Shown here: in pieces, positions 1 through 8,625 of the stretch
Position numbering within the stretch: position 1 is the first letter of the stretch
Layout of the letters: each line of letters opens with the position of its first letter
Assembly: GCA_020532515.1 (NCBI GenBank)
Contig: JAJBAY010000003.1
Coordinates: 1-64,000 of the forward strand
Origin: Candidatus Cloacimonadota bacterium
Lineage (GTDB): Bacteria; Cloacimonadota; Cloacimonadia; Cloacimonadales; Cloacimonadaceae
Direction of reading: 5' to 3'
Length of the DNA: 64,000 bases
Program-made: the position numbers and the translations under genes
The notes under the pieces: generated by a model
Database searches by the model: none
The model's input: only the letters and a program-made list of their open reading frames with translations
Told to the model about the DNA's origin: nothing

Positions 1-361
1 ATATATGCTTAATCCGTTCTCTTACAGTCGTTTATGAATATGTAGTTTTCATAATACTTGTCTTTTAATGCCGAGAAATAGGCCGAAAATACCTGTTTTT
101 GCCCTGGGGGTGGTAAAGTCGGGTTATATGTTAACTTGTTTAGGACGGCACAGATGGCTTCAGCCCATTTGTTGTCGTGTAGATGCCGTGGAGATAAGAG
201 GATTTATTCCTACTATCTCCACGGCATCTACACGACAGGCTATCCGGGAAGGCTACTGTATGTCTCGGGACGAAAAAGCTAATAAAAGCTAAATACACTT
301 ATAATAAAATGGGGAATTATGGATAAGCTTGGACCGAAAGAACGCAGAAAACACGCCAAGC
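1..361. other. Intergenic region at the left edge
   Basis: I find no convincing gene here. A 74-codon open frame at 68-292 runs straight through the long palindrome at 173-237, and its product is compositionally odd, so I do not call it. The region holds that palindrome. It also holds a 9-bp inverted repeat (TAAGCTTGG at 324-332 and CCAAGCTTA at 356-364) whose right arm includes the stop codon of the glycosyltransferase gene; it could act as a weak terminator for that operon. Confidence 0.6.
173..237. repeat. Long perfect palindrome, dispersed repeat family A, copy 1
   Basis: Two perfectly complementary 24-base arms (173-196 and 214-237) flank a 17-base loop containing AGAGGATTTATTCC. The arm core GATGCCGTGGAGAT and the same loop core recur in inverted orientation at 57175-57233. 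It lies beyond the 3' end of the minus-strand operon that stops at 362. As RNA it would form a very stable hairpin on either strand. A REP- or MITE-like intergenic element is the simplest reading. Confidence 0.85.
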
Positions 362-1555
362 TTAGCTATCTGCACCACCTTGCAGAGTTTCCAGCAATCT
401 CTTGCAATGCCGCTCCCAGCTAAAGTCTTCCAAGCGTTTATAGGCTCTGGCGGTCAATTGGTTCGCCAGCTCCACACTCTGTAGAACGCTGGACATGGCT
501 TTGGCGATATCTCTGGGGCGGGTGGGATCGAAGGTCAGGACTGCGTTTTTGCCGATTTCCGGCAGGGAAGAAGTATTTGAACAAACAACCGGCACTCCGG
601 AGGCAAAGGCTTCCAGCAGGGGGATGCCATAGACTTCATGAAGGGAAGGAAGTACATACAGGGAAGCGTGTTTGTAGAGGCCAGCCAGATCCGGGCTATC
701 TACATAGCCAGGGAAATGTATCTGCCTTTTGCAGTCGAGCTTATTCCAATGTTTCATCACCTGCTCTCCCCCATTTATTATTTCTCCGACGCAGACCAAT
801 TCATATTGATCCCCCACGGTTTGTACTAATTTTTGATAGGCAGCCAGGAGCTTTAGGTGGTTGCGCACGGGATCTCCGATGCGGGAGACGTAGAGGATGT
901 ATTTACCCTTGAGGTCGAATTTCGTTTTGAGTTCACTAAGCTCGGTTGGGTTTTCCAGGCTTGCAGGATCGTAGCCGTTGTAATTTACCCGAATGCGGTT
1001 TCCCGGGACACCAAAAAGCCGGCGCAGATCGTTTTTGGTACTTTCACTGGTGGCATAGATGATTGGGGCTTTGTGCAGATAGCGGCCCATCATGAATTTG
1101 AGATAAAGCAGGCGGAAGAGATCATGCTTATGGCTGAGGGAGAACTGGGGTAGAATGTGAAAAGTGAGGACAGTATGGGGAGGATAGTGCGCAAAAAGGC
1201 GGCGGTTTCCTGCCGGTAAAAACACAAGATCATAGCGTTTGAAGCCCGGCCAGCAAGGGAGGATATAGAGATGGAAGAGAGTGGAGAGGACAGGTTTCTT
1301 GAGCGATTCCGGGATTTCAATAAAGTGCAAATTGGCATGCTGAAGAGGAAATTCTGTCCGGTCTGAGGGATGGATGAGCAGGGTAACCTGGTGGTCTTTC
1401 AGGAGCTCTGTGGTGGTGGCTACTATATAGTGCAAGATTCCGGAATGGCCTGAGCCCAGGATCAGAGCGCTGATGATAATTTTCTTCTGCTTTGGCAGGC
1501 GATCCAGAGCTGGGGCATGGCGGTTAAATAGCTGGAAAAACTTTTTGAATTTCAT
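362..1555 (-). CDS. Glycosyltransferase family 4 (GT-B) protein
   Basis: The 397-residue product looks like a cytoplasmic GT-B glycosyltransferase using a nucleotide sugar to build a surface glycan; the acceptor is not predictable. The C-terminal half carries the family-1/4 landmarks: YILYVSRIGDPVRNHLKLLAAY opens the donor domain in two overlapping stretches, then IHFPGYVDSPDLAGLYKHAS and the donor-site segment PSLHEVYGIPLLEAFASG with its E-x7-E-like pattern. The start has GAGG five bases upstream. It is the last gene of the long minus-strand run, 18 bases after folA. Its link to the lipid-transport genes upstream is positional only. A role in lipopolysaccharide or glycolipid synthesis would fit the neighbourhood but is inferred. 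Confidence 0.9.
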   Translation of the reverse strand: MKFKKFFQLFNRHAPALDRLPKQKKIIISALILGSGHSGILHYIVATTTELLKDHQVTLLIHPSDRTEFPLQHANLHFIEIPESLKKPVLSTLFHLYILPCWPGFKRYDLVFLPAGNRRLFAHYPPHTVLTFHILPQFSLSHKHDLFRLLYLKFMMGRYLHKAPIIYATSESTKNDLRRLFGVPGNRIRVNYNGYDPASLENPTELSELKTKFDLKGKYILYVSRIGDPVRNHLKLLAAYQKLVQTVGDQYELVCVGEIINGGEQVMKHWNKLDCKRQIHFPGYVDSPDLAGLYKHASLYVLPSLHEVYGIPLLEAFASGVPVVCSNTSSLPEIGKNAVLTFDPTRPRDIAKAMSSVLQSVELANQLTARAYKRLEDFSWERHCKRLLETLQGGADS

Positions 1556-1573
1556 TGAAACCTCACTGTTTCT

Positions 1574-2044
1574 TTACTTTCTCTTATATTTGCAAAACCT
1601 CAGTTTATACCCGCTTTTAGTATCAGCCTCTTGACATTCTTCCTCGTGCCAGAGCTGCCAATCTAGCTCAGGAAACTTGCGATCTCCATCTATCTCTGCC
1701 TCGATGTGAGTGATATACAGTTCATCCACTAAGGGCAAAGCCTGTTCAAAGATAGCTGCTCCGCCGATGATAAAGGCATCTGGCTCCGCTGCGATGGCTT
1801 CTGCCAGACTATGATAAACTACCAGGTCTTTCCCGGCAAAAGATTCATCACGGCTCAGCACGATGTTCTTGCGGTTTGGCAAAGCCCTGCCTATGGAGAG
1901 ATAGGTCTTACGGCCCATTATGATGCTATGGCCGGTAGTTATTCTTTTAAAATGAGCCAGGTCTTCAGGGATATGCCAGGGCATTTGATTGTCTTTGCCG
2001 ATCACACGGCCCTGCGTCATGGCTACGATGATTTTCAGGCTCAA
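1574..2044 (-). CDS. folA: Dihydrofolate reductase
   Basis: This cytoplasmic enzyme reduces 7,8-dihydrofolate to tetrahydrofolate with NADPH. The 156-residue length is normal for bacterial DHFR. Landmarks are present in order: IIVAMTQGRVIGKDNQMPWH at the N-terminus (substrate site and Met20-type loop), EDLAHFK with the acidic residue at the catalytic Asp27 position, IIMGRKTYLSIGRALPNRKN (NADPH-binding loop), and FIIGGAAIFEQAL (second cofactor loop). The start codon overlaps the mlaF stop by four bases (ATGA), so translation is probably coupled to the lipid-transport operon, an unexpected partner. No thymidylate synthase gene lies beside it. Confidence 0.97.
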   Translation of the reverse strand: MSLKIIVAMTQGRVIGKDNQMPWHIPEDLAHFKRITTGHSIIMGRKTYLSIGRALPNRKNIVLSRDESFAGKDLVVYHSLAEAIAAEPDAFIIGGAAIFEQALPLVDELYITHIEAEIDGDRKFPELDWQLWHEEECQEADTKSGYKLRFCKYKRK

Positions 2045-2787
2045 AACTGACCCAATTTAAAGAACGTATCTATTTCTGGGATTCCAGCAGACTTGGCTTC
2101 ATCCAAAGTTCCATAAAAAAGCATCTTGCCGGCATCCAGGAAAATGATCTTATCGGCAATGCGATGGATGGAGGCAAGCTCATGGGTCACGATCACGATA
2201 GTCATCCCGAGCTGCTTTTTGAGGCTCAGAATCAGCTCATCCAAAGACGCTGAGGTAAGGGGATCCAAGCCTGCTGAAGGCTCATCACAAAAAAGGATTT
2301 CGGGATCCATCGCCAAAGCTCTGGCCAAAGCGGCTCGTTTCTTCATGCCCCCGGAAAGCTCTGATGGGAACATGTGGATAGCCTCTGCCAAGCCTACCAG
2401 AGCAAGCTTGACGCGGATAATCCGGTCTCTAATTTTGGCGGGAAGCTTGGTGTGCATCTCCAGAGGAATTGAGACATTCTCATAGATCGAGATGGAATTC
2501 AGCAGAGCCCCACTTTGAAAGAGCATACCGGTTTTCTTGAGCACATCGTTAAACTCCTTTTCTTCCATGGTAAGGACATCCTCGCCCCAAAACTTGACAC
2601 TGCCGGCTGCGGGTTCATAGAGCCGCAGCATGTTTTTGAGCAAAGTGGTTTTTCCACAACCGCTACCGCCCAGGATAACTGTGATCTCTTCGGGATAGAT
2701 ATCCACGCTGATATCTGACAAAACTGTCTTAGTACCATATTTGGCGACCATATTGCGGATTTCGATGACAGGCTTTTGAGCTTTCAT
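2041..2787 (-). CDS. mlaF: MCE/Mla-type ABC transporter ATP-binding protein
   Basis: The cytoplasmic ATPase of an MCE-type lipid transporter, expected to pair with the MlaE-like permease just upstream. The 248-residue chain has Walker A GGSGCGKTTLL near residue 40, the Q-loop region MLFQSGALLNS typical of MlaF-like ATPases, the signature LSGGMKKRAALARA, Walker B EILFCDEPSAGLDP and an H-loop IVTHELASI. MKKR instead of QRQR after the signature is usual for the Mkl/MlaF group. It overlaps both neighbours by four bases (mlaE upstream, folA downstream). Phospholipid transport between the membranes is the family role; direction and substrate here are unknown. Confidence 0.95.
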   Translation of the reverse strand: MKAQKPVIEIRNMVAKYGTKTVLSDISVDIYPEEITVILGGSGCGKTTLLKNMLRLYEPAAGSVKFWGEDVLTMEEKEFNDVLKKTGMLFQSGALLNSISIYENVSIPLEMHTKLPAKIRDRIIRVKLALVGLAEAIHMFPSELSGGMKKRAALARALAMDPEILFCDEPSAGLDPLTSASLDELILSLKKQLGMTIVIVTHELASIHRIADKIIFLDAGKMLFYGTLDEAKSAGIPEIDTFFKLGQF

Positions 2788-3863
2788 AAGTATAACAAAC
2801 TAAATACCGCATCAAACAAGATAACGGCAAAGATGGAGCTAACCACAGCGGCGGTGGTGGCTTTCCCTACTCCTTCGGCTCCGCCTTTTACTTGGAAACC
2901 GTAGTGGGCACCGATGATCACAATAGTCCAGGCAAACCAGATACTCTTGCTAAAGGTTACGATAAGGTCTTTGATGGCAATAATATCAATAGCGCGGCTG
3001 AAAAAAGTATTGGGTGCAATATCGAGCATACCAATGGCGATAAAGGCACCGCCTAAGATACTGACTATGATGCTGAACATCACCAAGAGCGGCATTACGA
3101 TGGTGATGGCATGAAATTTGGGTACCACTACATAAGCGATGGGATTGAGCGCCATCATTTTCAAAGCGTCAATTTCCTCTGTGACTTCCATGGTGGCAAT
3201 CTCAGAGGCAATCGCACTACCGCTGCGGCCAGCAACTATAATGGCTGTGATGAGCGGTGCCATTTCCCGAACCATGGTAATGGACAGAAGGTCTGCTATA
3301 AAAACATTGGCACCAAAATTCTTGAGCTGTACGCCGGATTGCAAGGCCAGGATAAAGCCAATGATCAGAGAAAGCAAGGCTACGATGGGCAGAGCCTCTG
3401 AGCCAAGCTGCGCCGCCTGTTGAGCCAGCGAACCCCGGCGTTGCTCCTTACGGTTAAATAGAGCCACTCCACTATAATAAAAGATCTCAGCAGCCAGGGT
3501 GAGTGCCTTTACCAGTTCATTGTAGGCATTTAAGAGACTATCGCCTGCTTGCTCAAAAAAGCCCATTTTGGGAGGTTCATCCACCAAGGGCAGATCAAGG
3601 GTGCTGTAAGTATCTATCATAGCCTGGATAGGAGGCGGCACTTTAGCGAAAATCTGCTGCTTTGAGTCCTGGGTCAGTTCCTGATGCACCTCATCCAAAA
3701 AAGCCACACCGGCACTGTCTATCATGGTGAGCTCTCCCAGGTCGATAGAACTGACGGTTTCTCCCTTCAACAGCCTGCTGAGCTCTTGGGCAGCATCAGG
3801 CACTGTAAGATTATTCAGTTCACCTGTGAAGCTCAGGACATCGCTGGTTAATTCTACTTGCAT
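2784..3863 (-). CDS. mlaE: MlaE-family permease with N-terminal STAS domain
   Basis: Inner-membrane permease of the MCE transporter. Residues 1 to about 95 form a STAS-like domain (SSIDLGELTMIDSAGVAFLD, the MlaB-type fold); in E. coli this is the separate MlaB protein. After a linker the MlaE permease follows, with several hydrophobic segments and the conserved REMAPLITAIIVAGRSGSAI and EIATMEVTEEIDALKMM motifs. I place the start at 3863, where ATGA overlaps the stop of the upstream lipoprotein gene; an ATG 16 codons earlier would lie inside that gene. Protein length is 359 residues. The four-base overlap with mlaF downstream supports one transport unit. Confidence 0.94.
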   Translation of the reverse strand: MQVELTSDVLSFTGELNNLTVPDAAQELSRLLKGETVSSIDLGELTMIDSAGVAFLDEVHQELTQDSKQQIFAKVPPPIQAMIDTYSTLDLPLVDEPPKMGFFEQAGDSLLNAYNELVKALTLAAEIFYYSGVALFNRKEQRRGSLAQQAAQLGSEALPIVALLSLIIGFILALQSGVQLKNFGANVFIADLLSITMVREMAPLITAIIVAGRSGSAIASEIATMEVTEEIDALKMMALNPIAYVVVPKFHAITIVMPLLVMFSIIVSILGGAFIAIGMLDIAPNTFFSRAIDIIAIKDLIVTFSKSIWFAWTIVIIGAHYGFQVKGGAEGVGKATTAAVVSSIFAVILFDAVFSLLYL

Positions 3864-6025
3864 CAGTAAAACAGGCTCATTCTCAGATATGCACTGTAGT
3901 TGTATGACCACCAGTCCCTGATTGCTTCATTATATTGAAAGTTCAGGCCAGCATCCAATGAGATATTGCGGTATAGGCGGATGTTGATGCGGTTTTCATT
4001 ATCCAAGCTCGGTGTCATAACGCCGTCACTAAAGGTAAAGAGAGCATCGAAAGTAGAATTGATTGAAAGGAAATTGAAGATATTCACCGCGGAAAAAATC
4101 AAAGTACTTTCTATGCCCCGGTCAAAGCGGTCTTCAGCTTCTGTAAAAACATCGTAGCTAAGGCTATCAATAATTACAGAGCCGGCAGAGCTCAAAGTCT
4201 TACGGTTGAGATCTTGAACCCAGCCATAACCAGTGCGCAGACTCACCCAGGTTTTGGGGTTGAAAGCAATCCGGTAGGTAAGCCCCGTTCCTTCTTTGAG
4301 CCGCAGAGGAAACAGCGCAATCTTGGTGCGGATCTTGGCTTGATCCAAGGCCCTGTCTATCTCAATGCCTTCGCTATCATACACTATATAGTTCTTGGTA
4401 TCCGAAAAATACGTATATTCGTCCCAAAAATGGGTGTTCAGATCTGCCCTTCCATAAAAGGCGAGGTTGTTGAAAAACCTTTTTTCCTTTCTCCAAGGAT
4501 ACAGTAGGAGAGTATTCTTCAGGGAATAATTATCCTTATTGATACGGAAATCTTCGTTATCTATGGTGTAGTTTGCCCCTATGTCATAGATACTGCGCAT
4601 GTTGTAATGAAAGGGACGAAATTCATGATCGATGGTGTTATCAAACTGTCCTGCCAGATTCAAGGCAAAGGTAGGATTTTTCTCGTCCACCTCGTTATTT
4701 GAAGCCACATTGATATTAGCATGGATGGCGCCTTTATGGAATTTCACTTGCCCTACTCCCAGCTCGTCGGCCAGGATGCCAGCTCCAATCAAGTTATTAC
4801 TCGCACCAGCGGCGGTATCCACGATCACTGTCAAGACCGGGCTTTCACCTTCGATGAGGCTCACAGTGATAAAGTCTCTGAGGGAGCTCCAGGAATTCCC
4901 CCCCAAGGTAACCATGTAATTCCCTGCCGGCAAGATCCATAACCCTTCTTCGATGCCGTGTTCATCTTCGCCCAAGCTGATACCAGTGCCTACCTTGGTA
5001 TATCCGTAATCATCTTCATTTTTTATCCACAAATCATAGATCATGCGTACTCTGGTCTGGCCATCGTCCAAAATGCGCACCCGCAGCTCACTCCAGGTTC
5101 TTTCCACGACAGACCGCATTCTGGGAAATATCTCCACAGTGGCCTTGATGTCCTCATTATATCCAGTGATAATTCTATAGCGTCCCGGTTTCAGCAGATG
5201 CGGAACGTTGTATTCCCCGGTAGCTTCGCTAATCTTTGTATTCAGACTATCCACACCTTCAATCCGATACGGCAATTCGCTGGACATCGGTGCTTTGGTG
5301 CTCAGTAGCAATTCTCCAAAAAGTTTATGCGTCTCCTGGTCCTCCAATTGCTGGAAATAAACTCGCTCCGGTGCACTCATATCACTGGTAAAATCCTTTT
5401 GGCCGGGAATGATAGGCCGTCCGGCAAAATGCATGATGCAAAGTGCTGCAAAAGCATTGGTTTCAGCCATGATCATTTCGTTGAAGAGCTGCACCAGATA
5501 GATATTGGAATCATCCGTGAGCTCTCGATAATGTCCATTGCGATGGGATAGTATCGTTCTCTCACTGGTGCTATCTCGCAAGGTAAATTCCATGCGCAGA
5601 AAGGCACGCGGATTTACCCCCTCTATCTTTTCGATGTTTAAGATCGAGGTTTCCAGATAATAATTTGGGTCTGCCGCCGTAGCATCACGGTACACATTCC
5701 CAAAGATATTATAAGCTCTCAGTCTATCCGCTACGATATTGGGAACGGAATCTGACAGGCGATTTGCCCAAAGATCGTCACGCATAAAGCGCACTTGGGA
5801 GAAGCTCTCTTTGGCCACGATTTGGTTGCGGTTGTAGATACGATTCACGCGGCTGTTCATCACATACAGGCTTTTCCCGTTGGAAACTTCCATTTTTAGT
5901 TCAGGGTTTTCTGTAGATTTCTGATAATCTAACACATAGTAATTCGTTTGCCGTTCCACTTTCCCAAAACACCCACTGAGTGCCAGGGTAATGATTCCAA
6001 GACAGATAAGGTAAAAGCGTTTCAT
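3863..6025 (-). CDS. PqiC-like lipoprotein fused to a probable outer-membrane beta-barrel
   Basis: About 720 residues. The N-terminus is a lipoprotein signal (MKRFYLICLG..., lipobox ALSGC). Residues about 24-205 resemble the ABC-type transport auxiliary lipoprotein family (PqiC): NYYVLDY, then DDLWANRLSDSVPNIVADRL and PNYYLETSILNIEKIEG. Residues about 250-400 look like beta-sandwich repeats (LLKPGRYRIITGYNED, ILPAGNYMVTLGG). The final 300 residues alternate polar and aromatic residues and end in RMSLFY, as outer-membrane barrels do. I choose the ATG at 6025, seven bases after GAGGA; an ATG two codons earlier is too close to it. The gene sits between the MCE protein and the permease, so an outer-membrane port for the transporter is the likely role. 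I know no described protein with this full arrangement; the barrel is inferred from composition only. Confidence 0.8.
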   Translation of the reverse strand: MKRFYLICLGIITLALSGCFGKVERQTNYYVLDYQKSTENPELKMEVSNGKSLYVMNSRVNRIYNRNQIVAKESFSQVRFMRDDLWANRLSDSVPNIVADRLRAYNIFGNVYRDATAADPNYYLETSILNIEKIEGVNPRAFLRMEFTLRDSTSERTILSHRNGHYRELTDDSNIYLVQLFNEMIMAETNAFAALCIMHFAGRPIIPGQKDFTSDMSAPERVYFQQLEDQETHKLFGELLLSTKAPMSSELPYRIEGVDSLNTKISEATGEYNVPHLLKPGRYRIITGYNEDIKATVEIFPRMRSVVERTWSELRVRILDDGQTRVRMIYDLWIKNEDDYGYTKVGTGISLGEDEHGIEEGLWILPAGNYMVTLGGNSWSSLRDFITVSLIEGESPVLTVIVDTAAGASNNLIGAGILADELGVGQVKFHKGAIHANINVASNNEVDEKNPTFALNLAGQFDNTIDHEFRPFHYNMRSIYDIGANYTIDNEDFRINKDNYSLKNTLLLYPWRKEKRFFNNLAFYGRADLNTHFWDEYTYFSDTKNYIVYDSEGIEIDRALDQAKIRTKIALFPLRLKEGTGLTYRIAFNPKTWVSLRTGYGWVQDLNRKTLSSAGSVIIDSLSYDVFTEAEDRFDRGIESTLIFSAVNIFNFLSINSTFDALFTFSDGVMTPSLDNENRINIRLYRNISLDAGLNFQYNEAIRDWWSYNYSAYLRMSLFY

Positions 6026-6041
6026 AATCATATCCTCTTAA

Positions 6042-7241
6042 TCAATTTCCCCTGATTAAAACAGCGGGGTTATCCACGATTTGACGGGAAAAGTCGTTGA
6101 GATTTGCAGAAGCATCGCGCATATTTTCCATGATTTCGGCAAGATCATCCTGCGAGCGCAATACAGTTCTATTTAAGGTATTTATCAACACACCAGTGCG
6201 CTGAACTGTTACGCCCAGATTACCAACCATATCTTTTAAGTTTGCATCGGCCAATTGTCCTGCCAGGATATCAAGATTGGACATCATGGAACCGAATTCA
6301 TCAGAACCTATAACCTTATTGATCGAATCAAGGGAGTTGTTGATAGTCTGGCTGACGTAGGCTATTTCTTTTGTGGTATCCAGCACCAGAGCATTGGTAT
6401 TTTCACCAATGGTGTTGATGTGAAATCTGGTATCCTGGACCAGGTAAGTGGTCTGTTCGGAAATCTGATCGATATTGTCATTGAGGTTTCGGGTAATCAT
6501 TACCAGTTCATCATTCAAGGTTTTGGTTAGCAGCTCCAAAGAACTCACGGTAGTGACATTCAAAGAATCGATTGCGTTCACGGCAGATGCGCTGATCTCA
6601 TCTATATTCTTGCTGAGACCGGTAGTCATATCTGCAACATTATTCGCTATTTTGCTGATCGCATCCAGGGTGCCTGCCAGATTTGATCTGGTTCCTTCCA
6701 GGATGAGTCCGGTTTGCTCCAAGATCTTGGAGATGTGTCTCTGATTTTCATCATTGGTGAGCTTGCCAATATTGGCAGCTATAAGTTCTACCTGTTCCAC
6801 AATAGTCATGGCGCGCTCGGAGATATCGTCTATCAAGGTGGAGCCTGATCTGATCTGGCTGCCGGGGGCCATGTTTTTGGCCTCATTAGTTCCGCCCTTG
6901 ATCTCCACAGCTTTTATGCCGGTGAGCAGCGCAGTACTGAGTACAGCCTCTGTATCTACTTTGATCGGAGTTCCGGGTTCAATATCTATCTTGACGATCA
7001 CTTTATTCACATTTTTAGGATCGATTTTGACCTCAGCTACCCGGCCTACCTTGATGCCCTGGTAGTTTACGATTCCGCCCACCTGCAATCCACTCACAGG
7101 ATAGTCTATAAATTCAATATAATAGGAATCCCATTTCTGGGTAAGCTTATTTCCAGCCACAGCGGCAGCAAAGATCAAAACAAGCACGGCCCCCGCCACC
7201 AAGAATACTCCCAGGCGAATTTTAGTAGCTTTTGATACCAT
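6042..7241 (-). CDS. MCE (MlaD-like) substrate-binding protein
   Basis: The periplasmic, membrane-anchored substrate-binding subunit of an MCE transporter. Residues about 8-30 are a signal anchor (LGVFLVAGAVLVLIFAAAVA). One MCE domain follows at about 38-120 (SGLQVGGIVNYQGIKVGRV, IEPGTPIKVDTEAVL, LTGIKAVEIKGG). The remaining 250 residues are rich in I, L, N, D and T with heptad-like spacing, suggesting a long helical needle as in single-MCE proteins such as PqiB/YebT relatives or actinobacterial Mce. At 399 residues it is much longer than E. coli MlaD (183). It is 10-16 bases upstream of the lipoprotein-barrel gene, and mlaE and mlaF follow. Confidence 0.93.
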   Translation of the reverse strand: MVSKATKIRLGVFLVAGAVLVLIFAAAVAGNKLTQKWDSYYIEFIDYPVSGLQVGGIVNYQGIKVGRVAEVKIDPKNVNKVIVKIDIEPGTPIKVDTEAVLSTALLTGIKAVEIKGGTNEAKNMAPGSQIRSGSTLIDDISERAMTIVEQVELIAANIGKLTNDENQRHISKILEQTGLILEGTRSNLAGTLDAISKIANNVADMTTGLSKNIDEISASAVNAIDSLNVTTVSSLELLTKTLNDELVMITRNLNDNIDQISEQTTYLVQDTRFHINTIGENTNALVLDTTKEIAYVSQTINNSLDSINKVIGSDEFGSMMSNLDILAGQLADANLKDMVGNLGVTVQRTGVLINTLNRTVLRSQDDLAEIMENMRDASANLNDFSRQIVDNPAVLIRGN

Positions 7242-7252
7242 CTCTGCTCTCC

Positions 7253-8614
7253 TTATTCATAGATTAAATCACCGGTGATCAGGCGATTGCTAATTTTTAC
7301 CGGATTCAAGGCCTTGATATTCACCCGGCCATCACAGACCACGTCTGTGCCAAAGCTTACGTCTCCCTCAATCTTGAGTTCCTTGCATCCTGAAAGCGAA
7401 GGTGGAGCTTCAAAGCGTTTTTGCATTTGCTCGATATTGCCATAGTATCTGGGGTCCAGCTCGATATAAGGCGGCTTGGACATGCCATGCTTCAGCCTGA
7501 TCTGATATTGGTCGTTGAGCTCGTAGGCATCTGACCAAACGCTGAGCAGATCATCGGTTTTCTTGACCGGTGAAAATCTCTGCCGGGGCACTATCACGGC
7601 CCTGGCTCCGGTAAAAGAGCTGATTGCCGCGCCCATGGCGGTTTCCAATTGATATACTTTGCTCCCGTCCACCTCTTTGGGGTTCACGATCAAGGGCAGC
7701 AGCATCAGGCCATCATTGGTAATAAGATGCCATTCCAGAGCTTTGAGATCGATCCAGAGATTGTTGGTATTGAAATATCTGTATTTGTTGATATCCTGAA
7801 AAGCTTCAAGATCTTCAGCCGGACATTGGGCGATTTCACGCAAGAGCAATTGGCCGCTGGTATCCTGGGCCAGATGTCCACCTTTTTTATCCATCTCGCT
7901 GCGTTCACATACTTCCATCAGGAAAGGAATATCATGCTTTTCCATGTAGGCAGCAATAGATGTATCTACCGTAGCACCAAGGTTATCAGAATTCGACACA
8001 AAGGCATAGCGATATCCTTTGGCGATCAGCTTTTCCAAAATTCCGGAGGTGGAAATAGCGGTATAGATGTCTCCATGTCCCGGGGGATTCCAACGTTGAT
8101 CCTTGTCTTTGTGGGTAAAAACAGAGAGGTCTTCCTGCAAGATGCGGGGAAATTTGTTTTGCATAAAGCTGATCGGCAGATCTTGCCTGGACAGATCAGG
8201 GTATTTATTTAAGTATGCCAAAGTATCCTTTTCAGTTGCGAAACTGTTCATGAACATAAGCTGGATATCATAGCCACTTTCGGATCTTAAAGCCAGAATA
8301 TGACGGGTGATGATGTCCAGGAAATTCATGTTTCCTTTTACGGGTAAAAGGGATTTGGCTTTGGAAAGCCCCATGCTGGTGCCCAGGCCGCCATTGAGTT
8401 TGATCACAGCAATTTTGCGCAGAAGTTCGGTGCTGCCCTTAGCCTCAAGCTCCTCAAAGTGGATTACAGCTTCAGAGCTGGGTGCTTTGATAGTGCTCTC
8501 CGGGATCTGGCCGCTACTGCCTTTTTGTAAAGCTTCATAATACGCAGAAAACGTACGAATCACCATGTCTGACAATCCCTCTGCCTTCATCGCGCGAACA
8601 AACTGGTTAAGCAT
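7253..8614 (-). CDS. UTP--glucose-1-phosphate uridylyltransferase-like protein (UDPGP family)
   Basis: A cytoplasmic nucleotidyltransferase, probably making UDP-glucose or a related UDP-sugar from UTP and the sugar 1-phosphate. The 453 residues match the eukaryotic-type UDPGP family, not bacterial GalU. The nucleotide-binding motif KLNGGLGTSMGLSKAKSLL lies at about residue 72, FMNSFATEKDT at 125, NPPGHGDIYTAI at 175 and FVSNSDNLGATVD at 205; the C-terminus has a left-handed-helix-like segment (CKELKIEGDVSFGTDVVCDG). The sugar is not certain: UDP-GlcNAc pyrophosphorylases share this fold, but the GGLGT-x-MG form fits UGPase. It lies 11 bases from both hutU and the MCE gene and may feed the glycosyltransferases in the region. 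Confidence 0.9.
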   Translation of the reverse strand: MLNQFVRAMKAEGLSDMVIRTFSAYYEALQKGSSGQIPESTIKAPSSEAVIHFEELEAKGSTELLRKIAVIKLNGGLGTSMGLSKAKSLLPVKGNMNFLDIITRHILALRSESGYDIQLMFMNSFATEKDTLAYLNKYPDLSRQDLPISFMQNKFPRILQEDLSVFTHKDKDQRWNPPGHGDIYTAISTSGILEKLIAKGYRYAFVSNSDNLGATVDTSIAAYMEKHDIPFLMEVCERSEMDKKGGHLAQDTSGQLLLREIAQCPAEDLEAFQDINKYRYFNTNNLWIDLKALEWHLITNDGLMLLPLIVNPKEVDGSKVYQLETAMGAAISSFTGARAVIVPRQRFSPVKKTDDLLSVWSDAYELNDQYQIRLKHGMSKPPYIELDPRYYGNIEQMQKRFEAPPSLSGCKELKIEGDVSFGTDVVCDGRVNIKALNPVKISNRLITGDLIYE

Positions 8615-8625
8615 AATTCCTTCCT

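Noticed and set aside
68-292. A 74-codon rightward open frame at the left edge.
   Set aside because: It runs through both arms of a perfect palindrome, has no ribosome site or family likeness, and ends without a plausible partner gene.
319-423. A 34-codon frame starting MDKLGPKERRKHAK after a TATAAT-like sequence.
   Set aside because: It overlaps the 3' end of the glycosyltransferase on the other strand and includes the inverted repeat at 324-364; too short and without a family match.
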